NCBI GenBank assembly: GCA_044341025.1
Contig: JBIISM010000008.1
Location: 1-64,000 of the forward strand
DNA: 64,000 bases
Direction of reading: 5' to 3'
Origin: JABMMZ01 sp044341025
GTDB lineage: Bacteria > Bacteroidota > Bacteroidia > NS11-12g > UBA955
Part shown: positions 37,801-46,036 of the stretch, in pieces
Layout of the letters: every line of letters begins with the position of its first letter
Numbering within the stretch: position 1 is the first letter of the stretch
The notes under the pieces: model-generated
What the model saw: the letters and a program-made list of their open reading frames with translations, nothing else
Databases searched by the model: none
Told to the model about the DNA's origin: nothing
Made by a program: the position numbers and the translations under genes

Positions 37801-37935
37801 AAAATTGAAGAGGTAGTCGATGTAGATGGTAACGATGTTTCTAAATTGTTTTTTGAATTAAGTCCTCAAACTTTGACTAATCCAGCGGGATTTTGGCTTG
37901 ATACAGGTGAATTTAAATTGGGTAGAAGATCATAA
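34888..37935 (+). CDS. SrfB-like actin/Hsp70-fold ATPase
   Basis: This 1015-residue protein starts 'SISLIANSGLQFYHFE', the characteristic start of SrfB ('virulence factor SrfB') proteins. It has the two phosphate motifs of the actin/Hsp70 fold: 'LVVDIGNSKTCAILF' (about 253-267) and 'IASFDVGGGTSDLMITDY' (about 577-594). Length is right for SrfB. No TM segment is visible, so it is probably cytoplasmic. In other bacteria srfB is usually next to srfC, as here. The biochemical role of SrfB is not established; by fold it should be an ATP-driven filament or chaperone-like component. Confidence 0.85.
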   Translation: MRDSISLIANSGLQFYHFEAKLNADIQKDSKFRFVEKFDASRRRFWLDEVVCISKDEDLWARKSQLLEYGYISKSGKLSDDLEPSNLQLIDSTEFFEIGNLNKVLNVFEKKWIPLPYFSFNKISNDKFGPTDWVRLYFERINETEIKCVLLVDTTVTSDIQNTTSPFLHENSNENIFSLCENDELTISYLDKNFDCDWVENYIGSFFHKPNAELEKPYLKHVANYIFFLRIIRSLSAFPQINLLRNDIGIIDVDLVVDIGNSKTCAILFENPTGQQFNFNSVKKLELLDFSDPLKKYNDSFSTRLVFKSSNFVTGNQEINQFGKFVWPSPVRIGFEAESTINSSNIELKLSRETRTMNSSPKRYLWDDKISDLEWEFHLEDPEQPFDRVYKKGVSEQLNSDGTFCKDGIFGTEARYSRKSLMTFVYLEIFSHAFRQINSIEFRALHGNPSFRRKIRRVVVSCPTAMIKSEQIALRQCAEDAIKIINNLKSYSTHTDTDKNKDIYDTEVNVIPSVRELSLTDDNLEQRNEWIYDEASAAQMVYLYGMIIDKFGGNVGKFYDVFKKANEKIKGNKKQLRIASFDVGGGTSDLMITDYELKDSFYVELKPKPLYWESFKIAGDDLLEQIIQQVIIEGEPKNETQQGCCGAIEQELRKLGKSNVGGILNGFFGQDSNRIGYRGKLMRTNFVNQIALPIANEFMVRSNDDKELILSYADIFEKNPPGEDLLNYFETHFGFRFETMKWKISNKRLKEICDLVYNRLFKQIGLILKAYDCDLMILSGRPFSLNAMNELMQKSNHLPPNRQINLNTFWIGRWYPFADDNGYVDDPKTIVCVGSLISLMGGSLLKLGDFRLDTSELKRSLNSSANYIGKINNNIIDTNILDNKVSEASFQVTSLPFQIGYKKINSKKYPASVLYSLQINESRVNDISKKKKGDDFDKVVDSAEDLKHRIRSKMPLMVTISRDYDENKELLKIEEVVDVDGNDVSKLFFELSPQTLTNPAGFWLDTGEFKLGRRS

Positions 37936-37943
37936 TATAAGAC

Positions 37944-40727
37944 ATGAAAAATTTTGAACAACAGGCATTAAGTCAGCTTAAAAATAGCGCAGTATCTTTT
38001 TACTCCTCAATCGATAAGGCAGACAAATGGGTGCGTGAAAATTTAGAGAATGAACAGAAAGCATCTGTTTCTATAAAACTCAAAAACAAGCGCAGAATTG
38101 TCCGTAAAATAATGGATTCTATCGATTCTAAACCTGTTTTCGCCTTATTTGGCGGAAGCCAGGTAGGAAAATCTTATCTCATCAAAAATATTTTGAGTAT
38201 TGATGGCGCTCCGCTTAAAATACAATTAGGTGATCAAGAGATAGATTTCTTAAAAGATATTAACCCCCCTGGAACTGGAGCTGAAAGTACAGGTGTGGTT
38301 ACAAGATTCACGATAGACAATACTTCTCCATTTTTAGACCATCCAATAAGGTCAAAATTATTATGCACTAAAGACTTAATACTTATTATTTGCGACTCTT
38401 TCTTCTCTGACTTAAAATCAATCGACAACTACCCAAGCAAGGAAGATTTTGCAAGTCATTGTAGGGAATTAAATGGCCGTTTCTTGAGTGCTAATAAGGT
38501 TCAAGAAATATTGGTAGAAGATGATATTTTTGATATCAAAGATTATTTTGACAAAAACTTCTATAAATCTAGGCATTATACTGAAAACATAAGCAATAGT
38601 CAGTATTGGTTTGAAGTTGGGAAATTAATTGATAAAGTTCCTATCGAAAATTGGTGTGAAATTTTTTCTATTCTTTGGTGTCAAAATCAAGCGTATTCTG
38701 ATTTGTTTAATTTACTAATTCACGAATTGAATAAGATTAAATTTTCAAAAGAATTGTTTTTAGAATCAAATACGGTGTTGCGGGGGCATGGCGAGATTCT
38801 CGACGTACAGAGATTGAAAGAACTTTTTACTCAGGCCTCAAATGTTAAAGTAAAAGATTTGGAAGGTCAAATTTTCGAAATAAATATTTCAGTGGTTAGT
38901 GCATTAAGTAGGGAAGTATCTCTAAAATGTGATGCAAAACTTGCAGAAAAAAAACCTTTCTTACTTAACACAGATTTATTGGATTTTCCAGGTGCACGCA
39001 GCCGACTGGAACATACCGTTGATTCTGTTACAATCAAGGCAATTCCAGATTTATATTTGCGTGGGAAAGTTGCTTATTTGTTCAATAAATATTCTGGAGA
39101 CTATGAAATAAATAACTTATTGTTTTGTCAAAATGACAAACAGCTAGATGTAAATGAATTGCCTGGATTATTAAATGATTGGATAGTAAATAATATTGGA
39201 TCAGATGCGATAGACCGAGAAAAGAATTTAGCAAATTTACCCGTGTCTCCCTTGTTTATCGTATTTACTTTTTTTAACAACCAACTAAAATTTGACACAA
39301 CAAATGATGACAAAGAGGATATCAGTTATAAGTGGAATACTCGTTTTAACCGTTTCTTTGAGCAGGAGTTGGTTACAGTTAACCACGATTGGCATAAAAG
39401 CTGGACTTCCTCAAACCCACTGTTTAGAAATTTCTATCTTTTAAGAGATTATAAATATTCAATTGATACGTTTACAGGTTTTGAAGAGATAGGAACTGAA
39501 ACTGGAATTCAATTGAACCGTGTCGAATTTCTTGACCGGATAAAGCAGTCTTTTGTGCAGCATGAATTTGTTCAAAAACATTTTGAAAATCCCGATGAGG
39601 CATTTGACCAAACTGCTTTGCCAAATAAAGATGGAGGTCAAAGAATTATCAATAACCTTGCCCCTGCAGCAAACAACTATGTAAAAATAAAAAACTATAG
39701 TACCCAACTGATGCATATGCAAGATAGTTTTATTCAGTTAATGTCAAAATATTATTATACCGATGATATTAATGAGATGCGAAAAAAAGCCATTTCAAAT
39801 AGCCTTAAAGTGCAGTTAGAGATGAATGGGATTTTTAGCAAACAACAGGAACTTTTTGACCGCTATTTGGAATTGTTCATGCTTAATGAACCAGAGCTGT
39901 TTAACTATCTGCATGAGAACCTGAAGAATGCTGCCGTACAAGAAGGCAGCACCTCTGAATACGACTTGTTTAAGAGCAGTTTCCCTGATTTAAATGACAC
40001 CTTCTCAACGGAAGAAAATTTAGAAATCATCAAAAAATCACTTGGTATAGGTACGATTGATGAAGTGGTGCATATATTGGAAGAACAAGGATTAGAAATA
40101 GACAAACTTTTTCCTAAGAAAAAGAAGACGTCATCAATTGACACGATTTTAGATAGCATCTTAAATCTTTGGCAGACCAAAATCAATGAGGTTTCAGCAG
40201 AGACCTTTAAGGGAATGGGGTTCTCGGCTGATGTTATTAAAATAGTCCGAGAGGCTTACGAGCACTCATTTAAATTCTATGACTTTAATGATTTCTTAAA
40301 AAAAGTAATCAAAGAAAAATATCAGGGGATTTCATTAGACAGTGAAGCTGAAAAATACCTTGCTGCAGTAATTTCGCAGTATTTTAACGAGTTTATTGGC
40401 CAGTTTGGTGTTAATGAACTCGAATTAGAAGTTTTTGATCATGTAAAAACGTTGCAGCCACAGTTGGGTAATTTTGTTGAACAATACCTTTCGGAAAGGT
40501 CTGTGCCGAAGGAAGAAAATTTGATTGAATTATTTGATAAATTGGGAGAAGAATCTCTATCTGCAAGAGACACCAATGCATTGGTAGAAGGCTACAACAA
40601 TTATTTGAATAAATTTAAAGTGGCAATGCTGTCAAATTGCGGTTTTGTTCAATACGATATTGAACAAAATAATGAGTTGGATCAATTGCTTAGAACTGTT
40701 CGGGAGTATTCCTTCGAAATACAATAA
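37944..40727 (+). CDS. SrfC-like P-loop protein
   Basis: This 927-residue protein has a P-loop 'GGSQVGKSYL' (about 70-79) and the motif 'LLDFPGARSR' (about 343-352), which is characteristic of SrfC-type proteins and reads as a G3 (D-x-P-G) segment. A helical C-terminal half follows. 'FIVFTFFNN' could be the G4 strand region. It starts eight bases after the SrfB-like gene, the same order as in srfABC-type loci. It is probably a dynamin- or GTPase-like cytoplasmic protein working with SrfB. The link to virulence in other bacteria does not show its role here. Confidence 0.8.
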   Translation: MKNFEQQALSQLKNSAVSFYSSIDKADKWVRENLENEQKASVSIKLKNKRRIVRKIMDSIDSKPVFALFGGSQVGKSYLIKNILSIDGAPLKIQLGDQEIDFLKDINPPGTGAESTGVVTRFTIDNTSPFLDHPIRSKLLCTKDLILIICDSFFSDLKSIDNYPSKEDFASHCRELNGRFLSANKVQEILVEDDIFDIKDYFDKNFYKSRHYTENISNSQYWFEVGKLIDKVPIENWCEIFSILWCQNQAYSDLFNLLIHELNKIKFSKELFLESNTVLRGHGEILDVQRLKELFTQASNVKVKDLEGQIFEINISVVSALSREVSLKCDAKLAEKKPFLLNTDLLDFPGARSRLEHTVDSVTIKAIPDLYLRGKVAYLFNKYSGDYEINNLLFCQNDKQLDVNELPGLLNDWIVNNIGSDAIDREKNLANLPVSPLFIVFTFFNNQLKFDTTNDDKEDISYKWNTRFNRFFEQELVTVNHDWHKSWTSSNPLFRNFYLLRDYKYSIDTFTGFEEIGTETGIQLNRVEFLDRIKQSFVQHEFVQKHFENPDEAFDQTALPNKDGGQRIINNLAPAANNYVKIKNYSTQLMHMQDSFIQLMSKYYYTDDINEMRKKAISNSLKVQLEMNGIFSKQQELFDRYLELFMLNEPELFNYLHENLKNAAVQEGSTSEYDLFKSSFPDLNDTFSTEENLEIIKKSLGIGTIDEVVHILEEQGLEIDKLFPKKKKTSSIDTILDSILNLWQTKINEVSAETFKGMGFSADVIKIVREAYEHSFKFYDFNDFLKKVIKEKYQGISLDSEAEKYLAAVISQYFNEFIGQFGVNELELEVFDHVKTLQPQLGNFVEQYLSERSVPKEENLIELFDKLGEESLSARDTNALVEGYNNYLNKFKVAMLSNCGFVQYDIEQNNELDQLLRTVREYSFEIQ

Positions 40728-40737
40728 ATAAAACAAA

Positions 40738-41553
40738 ATGGGATTAATTTATGTAATAAACTCAAGTGAATTTGAACCAATATCTTTTGGCGACAATTAC
40801 CTGTATCATCAATACGATAAAATTGCTAGTTTTTTATTGAAAAACTATGGACAAGAATACCAGCAAATTTTAGCTAAACCGGTACTAAATAACGGCATTG
40901 TCAATTGGCATGCTAATTACGACATGCAGCTGTCTCGGATAGGAGATTTGAGTCAAGATACACAGGTAAAAATAAAAAAGATCTATTGGGAATTAAAAAG
41001 CAGATTAGATAAGGACATAGAGGATCTGGAATACTCCTCGCTCCCTGAAAAAAAGAAATGGGGATCGATGTTGCGTCAAGTTTTTGATGATGAAAATAAT
41101 ATTATTTTATCTGATGGTGAATTTTGGTGCCTTTTGTGGGGATGGAAATTTAGGAATAAAACAGAAAACTATTTACCTCCAGAATTTATAAGTCCCAATA
41201 CAGCGAACACGGAGTTAACTGAATCAATACCAAATATACCTGATATACCTGCAGTGCCAGCGCCTTTGCCTGCTGAAGTTGTTCAGTTGAATGAAGTTCC
41301 AAAACCATTAAATAGTACAATAAATGCGGGCAACAATAAAATTAAAGGCTCACATTTTTGGTACAAAATAAAGCGCTTTTTTAGAAATTTTGTTTATCGT
41401 TATTGGGGTTTGTTGTTGCTTATTTTATTGTTGCTCATTCTCTTTTGTTTATTTAAAAATCTTACAATGAAGGATTGTCCTGAATTTAATGAACTAAATG
41501 ATCAATTAGATTCATTAAACGCTGAAATAAAAAAACGTTGCTCAAACCCATAA
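40738..41553 (+). CDS. Membrane protein sharing an N-terminal domain with the operon's subtilase
   Basis: This 271-residue protein has an N-terminal cytoplasmic domain (about 1-145) ending 'LLWGWKFRNKTENYLPPEF'. The same domain starts the subtilase at 42,944 ('LLWGLQFNNLDENFLPRNE'). After a P-rich linker comes a basic W/Y/R patch ('FWYKIKRFFRNFVYRYWG'), a TM helix (about 222-241) and a short Cys-bearing helical tail. That anchor is shared with the next two proteins. It overlaps the next gene by 16 bases. Function unknown; I think it is a structural or docking subunit. Confidence 0.65.
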   Translation: MGLIYVINSSEFEPISFGDNYLYHQYDKIASFLLKNYGQEYQQILAKPVLNNGIVNWHANYDMQLSRIGDLSQDTQVKIKKIYWELKSRLDKDIEDLEYSSLPEKKKWGSMLRQVFDDENNIILSDGEFWCLLWGWKFRNKTENYLPPEFISPNTANTELTESIPNIPDIPAVPAPLPAEVVQLNEVPKPLNSTINAGNNKIKGSHFWYKIKRFFRNFVYRYWGLLLLILLLLILFCLFKNLTMKDCPEFNELNDQLDSLNAEIKKRCSNP

Positions 41554-42257
41554 AATTGAATAAAGTGAGTTTTTTAAATCGAAAAGAAAAGTGGTGGTTT
41601 CATGCAATTCGGGCAATAAATTTATTTGCTTATCGTTTTTGGTGGCTTATTTTAGTGCTATTTATTTTGGGAATTACATTGTTTTATTTATTCTGTTTTA
41701 AACATAAAGACCAACAATGTGAACAGGCAAAGTATGCATTGAATGCTACTAATAATGCAATTAAAAATGTTTCTAATTGTAGTGAATGTGAGCCTCAAGA
41801 AGTCATAATGGATTCTATACCTAAAGCGCCTCAGGAAAATTGTCGTGTACATTTTTCTGGATTAATAATGGGCGGAGAAGCAGTTGATAATAATATTTCT
41901 AAAATTTATAAAGAAGATTTTGCAAGTGAATATGTCGGAGGAGGGTTTTATAAAAGTAATCAAAAAGCCTTTCCAAAATCAGTAAAAACAACATTTGATG
42001 GTATAGCCGTAGATAAAGGAACTCGATTAATTATATACGCCCGCAAGAACTTTAAAGGGCAAGTTCTATTAGACATTAAAGGTCCAGCTATAATAAACAA
42101 TGTGATGTGGAAGGATGATAGTAGATATAATCATTGTAATACAAAAGATTTTCCTGCTCATTTACAAGTTAATTACCCTCAATCTGTTAGGAAATGGAGT
42201 AGTTCGAATATGTGGGAATGGAGTTATGGTTCGTGTAAAATTATGTGTAATGAATAA
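41538..42257 (+). CDS. Membrane-anchored protein with crystallin-like domain
   Basis: This 239-residue protein has the basic/aromatic patch 'WWFHAIRAINLFAYRFWW' (about 20-37), a TM helix (about 37-55) and a Cys-rich short coiled coil (about 60-90). Its C-terminal domain (about 105-239) contains 'GTRLIIYARKNFKGQVLLD', which resembles a beta/gamma-crystallin Greek-key strand pair. The domain is most likely periplasmic or extracellular. Beta/gamma-crystallin domains often bind calcium; that is family knowledge, not shown here. It overlaps the preceding gene and is two bases from the next. Confidence 0.6.
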   Translation: MLKPIKLNKVSFLNRKEKWWFHAIRAINLFAYRFWWLILVLFILGITLFYLFCFKHKDQQCEQAKYALNATNNAIKNVSNCSECEPQEVIMDSIPKAPQENCRVHFSGLIMGGEAVDNNISKIYKEDFASEYVGGGFYKSNQKAFPKSVKTTFDGIAVDKGTRLIIYARKNFKGQVLLDIKGPAIINNVMWKDDSRYNHCNTKDFPAHLQVNYPQSVRKWSSSNMWEWSYGSCKIMCNE

Positions 42258-42259
42258 TT

Positions 42260-42937
42260 ATGTATCATAGGCTAAAATTGAAAAAAAGAAAAGAAATAAA
42301 ACGATCATGGTGGTATGTTTCCTTCAGAAGCATGCACTATTATGCCTTCAGGTATTGGGCTATTTTTCTTTTGGGATTCTTTTTACTTGTGGCTTTATGG
42401 TTTTGGCTGTGTTATTTGCCTTATTGCGAAAAAAAAGAACAATGCTGCTCAGTTAAAGACTATCAACTAAAAGTTGAAGAAGCAGCAGCGGCATTGAAAG
42501 CGTGTTGTAATGGCGAACAGGAAGTGGCAATTGATGATAATGAAATTGATGAATTAAGGAGGAGTTATGGTGGATCTACAGGCGAGGTGACAGTGACATT
42601 GGCTTGGCAAACCATTGATGATCTTGATCTTCATCTAATCGAGCCTGATGGGAATAGAATATATTTTGAAAATAAAATTTCAAATTTAGGCGGTCAATTA
42701 GATGTCGATACGAATGTCAGAGAAAAAACCACTCAACCACTTGAAAATATATTTTATGCTGTAAAACCCCAAGCAGGTAAATACAATGTAATTGTTAGTT
42801 ATTATAAAAGTAATTCTGGCAACAGCAACATTCCTTATGTTGTCTATATAAAAATAGATGGTCAACTTAAAACCTTGACTGGTGTTCACTATAATGAAAA
42901 AGAAAACCATTCTATTTATGAATTTATAATTCCATAA
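42260..42937 (+). CDS. Membrane-anchored YfaP/DUF2135-like protein
   Basis: This 225-residue protein has an N-terminal patch 'WWYVSFRSMHYYAFRYW' and a TM helix (about 30-50), then a Cys-rich short coiled coil ('CCSVKDYQ' to 'KACCNG'). Its C-terminal beta domain (about 105-225) contains 'VTVTLAWQTIDDLDLHLIEP', 'NLGGQLDVDTN' and 'PLENIFYAVKPQAGKYNV'. That order is typical of the DUF2135/YfaP family of secreted beta-sandwich proteins. The patch-TM-Cys module is shared with the two preceding proteins, so they may assemble together. Substrate unknown. Confidence 0.72.
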   Translation: MYHRLKLKKRKEIKRSWWYVSFRSMHYYAFRYWAIFLLGFFLLVALWFWLCYLPYCEKKEQCCSVKDYQLKVEEAAAALKACCNGEQEVAIDDNEIDELRRSYGGSTGEVTVTLAWQTIDDLDLHLIEPDGNRIYFENKISNLGGQLDVDTNVREKTTQPLENIFYAVKPQAGKYNVIVSYYKSNSGNSNIPYVVYIKIDGQLKTLTGVHYNEKENHSIYEFIIP

Positions 42938-42943
42938 GAAAAT

Positions 42944-44977
42944 ATGAATACAATTAATAAATTCAGTATTTCTGTATATCCTTTGATTTTAATCAAGGGT
43001 GAACCAATTATTTCCAGAAGGGAAATGGTTCTTGGTTTTATTCAAAATAACTTTCCTTTTTTAAATGCAATAAGTTTAGCGCATGCCAAGATCAATGACA
43101 ATGTAGTCGAATTTCAAGCTGCAACTAATGAAATATTAAAACCAATTGAGGATCATAGCCTTTACGAGAGAAGAGAAATTCTTCAGCGTTACAACAAGGC
43201 AATTTATCAAATAGAAGATTATTTTAAAAACTACCCCGACAACAATCAAAATTCAATCAAAGAATGGAAAGATATTATAGAAGATATCTTTAATCCTGCA
43301 AACAATATCATTTATGCGAATGAAAAAAACATTGTTTTGCTATGGGGGCTTCAATTCAATAACTTAGATGAGAACTTCCTGCCTAGAAATGAAGTGGTGT
43401 TTGAAAATGTGAATTCAATCCAAGACAGCACGGTTGATCAAAAGCAGATATTAGACCAGGTAGAGGATGCTGAAACTTTTGAAGAAAAAAAGGATGAATT
43501 TAATGTTGAACCTATTGTACCCCAAAGTATCAATTCTATAAAAACTGACAAGATTATTGTCAGAAGTAATAAGAAAAATATAAGAAGTTTTATTAGCCGT
43601 TTAGGGGCTGGTTTTATTGATTTTTTAAAAAGAGGGTGGTGGTTTCTCATTCTTCTTATCTTGTTGTTTGTTTGGTTGAATAATCATTGCTTAACATGCG
43701 GTGGCAATTCACCATCAAGTTCTATTGAAAAGGGAAAGGCTCAGACCTATCTTCCTCCGCGCGAGGGGATCAGTATTCCAATAGATTCTCTAGATTTGGG
43801 TTATGGTGAAGATTCGGTTTTTTTGATTGCTAACAACCGTATTAATGTCGCATTAAAAAGTAAGCAAGAAGAATTCTACGCGTTTGTAAATGTTTTGGGC
43901 GGTTCTTTTTTAAATGGAAGCCGCGAAATTATCTACTACAATGAAGAAACAGCGCGCATTCAAATCGAATTTGACGATTCTGCTGATCAAAACATTAAAG
44001 ATGAAATACGAAAGGCAGCATCAAATTATGATTTGCTTATCTGGGACGAAAGTGTTTTTGTTGGTACATTTCATCGTTTTAATGATCCCTTTTTAGAGCG
44101 CGCAGAAATTAGTTGGTACTTAGACATGATCAAAATGGATAAGGCATGGGAAATTTCTACCGGAAATAAAGATGTTGTGGTAGCTGTAGTTGACGATGGT
44201 TTCGATTTGACACATCAAGAATTAAGCAGTACAACTGTTAGTCAAAAATACAATGTGGTTGAAAAACAAAATCAGGTTTATGGGAATAGTCTCTTAAACC
44301 ATGGCACCCATGTTTCCACCACACTTTTGGGAGTGGCCAACAATAACAATGGTTTATCAGGTATTGCGCCAAACGTTACGTTTATGCCCGTTCAAATTGG
44401 AAGTCAGACTAAGGCCTATTTTTCAAATACAGACGTAATTGATGGTGTTTTATATGCGTTGAAAAACAATGCAAGCATAATCAATTTATCTTTGGGTAAA
44501 CAGTTTTCTCCTCAATTAGAGAACTTAACTGAGTCACAACAAAAAGAGTTAATTAATAATTTCGGAAAAGATGAGGAAATGTTTTGGAAGGAACTGTTTG
44601 CAATTGCGGAAAAGCAAAATACGACCATTGTTATAGCCGCCGGCAATAGCGGGATCTTATCGGGTATAGATCCCATGCAACGATATGAAAATGCTATTAT
44701 TGTAGGTGCAGTTGATAGAGACATGAAACTAGCCAATTTTAGCAATTACGGCGCGTTCAATACCATTTGTGCTCCCGGCGTTCAAATAGTGAGTGCGGTG
44801 CCCGGAAATAACTTTGCCGCAATGGATGGGACTAGTATGGCCGCCCCAATCGTATCTGGAGCTATTGCATTGTATAAATCAATTTATCCTAATGCAACAA
44901 ATTCAGAGATTAAGAGAAAACTTAAGAGTTCTTCACAAATTGGCAATGTTATAAATGTTGAAATGCTTTTAAAATAA
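42944..44977 (+). CDS. Membrane-anchored subtilisin-like serine protease
   Basis: This 677-residue protein has the cytoplasmic N-terminal domain shared with the gene at 40,738 (about 1-160) and one TM helix (about 232-248). An extracytoplasmic S8 peptidase domain holds the triad Asp417 ('AVVDDGFD'), His453 ('NHGTHVS') and Ser631 ('MDGTSMAAP'), plus the oxyanion Asn region 'VIAAGNSG' (near 566). It has no classical signal peptide; the internal TM probably acts as the anchor. A region before the TM links a cytoplasmic domain to a protease outside, which makes it a good candidate for the effector or maturation step of the operon. Confidence 0.88.
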   Translation: MNTINKFSISVYPLILIKGEPIISRREMVLGFIQNNFPFLNAISLAHAKINDNVVEFQAATNEILKPIEDHSLYERREILQRYNKAIYQIEDYFKNYPDNNQNSIKEWKDIIEDIFNPANNIIYANEKNIVLLWGLQFNNLDENFLPRNEVVFENVNSIQDSTVDQKQILDQVEDAETFEEKKDEFNVEPIVPQSINSIKTDKIIVRSNKKNIRSFISRLGAGFIDFLKRGWWFLILLILLFVWLNNHCLTCGGNSPSSSIEKGKAQTYLPPREGISIPIDSLDLGYGEDSVFLIANNRINVALKSKQEEFYAFVNVLGGSFLNGSREIIYYNEETARIQIEFDDSADQNIKDEIRKAASNYDLLIWDESVFVGTFHRFNDPFLERAEISWYLDMIKMDKAWEISTGNKDVVVAVVDDGFDLTHQELSSTTVSQKYNVVEKQNQVYGNSLLNHGTHVSTTLLGVANNNNGLSGIAPNVTFMPVQIGSQTKAYFSNTDVIDGVLYALKNNASIINLSLGKQFSPQLENLTESQQKELINNFGKDEEMFWKELFAIAEKQNTTIVIAAGNSGILSGIDPMQRYENAIIVGAVDRDMKLANFSNYGAFNTICAPGVQIVSAVPGNNFAAMDGTSMAAPIVSGAIALYKSIYPNATNSEIKRKLKSSSQIGNVINVEMLLK

Positions 44978-44983
44978 ATAGAA

Positions 44984-45865
44984 ATGACAATACAAGATGC
45001 CTTTAAAAAATTAGACTTAGCTATTGGGATTGGCAAAGACCGCGTAGAATTAAAATTCAATCAATTAAAAAAAGAATTGAATGAAAAAATACGAATAACG
45101 TCAAATGAAAAGCTGAAAGGGATATTTGTCAGTAGGTTAAATGAAGTGGAAGCCGCGTATGCTGTTCTTTTAGAACATTTTGAGCCGCTTCGTATTAAAA
45201 CAAAAACCCAAGATATTGTGATACCTGAATCTAATAGTGAGCAGAGAACATACTATTTTTTTAATGGTAAGGAAAGGGAAGGTCCTTTTTCTTTAAGTGA
45301 ATTAAAAGCGAAAGGACTAAATTGGGATACCTTTGTTTGGTATGAAGGTCTTAATGATTGGAAAAAAGCTTGTGAAATCGAAGAACTTTCAGGGCTTTTT
45401 GCAACAGTACCGCCTCCAATTAAGAATCAAATAGAACCATTAAATGCTGCTGCTCTATCAAATGAAAATACAGCAGCAGCGTTTCCAATAATCAATTCAA
45501 ATACTCCCGCAGATACTCAAGATAGCCCAGTACCAGTGAGCTCTCATGGCAATAGCCAATCAATGTTCTCTAATATGTTTTCTTTCGACGGAAGAATTCG
45601 AAGAACAGAATTTGGTTTTACTTTAATATTATACGCAGTGCTGTATTTTATTATTGGCTTTATAGCTAATATCAAAAGTTCATTTTCTATTATAGTTTTA
45701 GCATATGTTCCTTTGGTTTGGATGTTGTGGGCGCAAGGTGCCAAAAGATGCCACGATTTAGGGAAAAGTGGTTGGTGGCAAATAATACCATTTTATGTAT
45801 TTTGGCTAATTTTTCAAGATGGAGATGCTGGGGTCAATCAATATGGTAATAATCCCAAAGACTAA
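44984..45865 (+). CDS. J-like domain / GYF_2 / DUF805 membrane protein
   Basis: This 293-residue protein has residues 1-67 homologous to the first operon protein ('IQDAFKKLDLAIGIGKDRVE' beside 'IQEAYKKLDLARGLGKDRVD'). Next is a GYF_2 domain (about 87-138, 'YYFFNGKEREGPFSLSELKAKG' split by 'WDTFVWYEGL'), a low-complexity linker, and a C-terminal DUF805 domain (about 193-290) with 'FDGRIRRTEFG', two or three TM helices and 'CHDLGKSGWW'. GYF_2 domains bind partners, often proline-rich ones; the first operon protein has such a linker. It is six bases from the subtilase gene. Confidence 0.8.
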   Translation: MTIQDAFKKLDLAIGIGKDRVELKFNQLKKELNEKIRITSNEKLKGIFVSRLNEVEAAYAVLLEHFEPLRIKTKTQDIVIPESNSEQRTYYFFNGKEREGPFSLSELKAKGLNWDTFVWYEGLNDWKKACEIEELSGLFATVPPPIKNQIEPLNAAALSNENTAAAFPIINSNTPADTQDSPVPVSSHGNSQSMFSNMFSFDGRIRRTEFGFTLILYAVLYFIIGFIANIKSSFSIIVLAYVPLVWMLWAQGAKRCHDLGKSGWWQIIPFYVFWLIFQDGDAGVNQYGNNPKD

Positions 45866-45913
45866 TTTTTTATCTCGATAAAAATCATTGCAATATATTA
45901 TCAACCTTAAAAT

Positions 45914-46036
45914 ATGAAATTAAGTATTATAATTCAAGTCGTTTTGTCCTTTGTTATCGTCATCGGTTCATTGTTTGTTCGTTACCGCTTTAATCCCTTA
46001 TCCAGATGTTCTACAAATTCGTTAAGATTCCTGTGA
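45914..46036 (+). CDS. Possible small membrane protein
   Basis: A 40-codon frame starting MKLSIIIQVVLSFVIVIG encodes a single hydrophobic helix and a short polar tail. It overlaps the start of the next gene by 31 bases. It fits the tight packing of the operon, but there is no homology I can cite, so it may be chance. Confidence 0.3.
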   Translation: MKLSIIIQVVLSFVIVIGSLFVRYRFNPLSRCSTNSLRFL

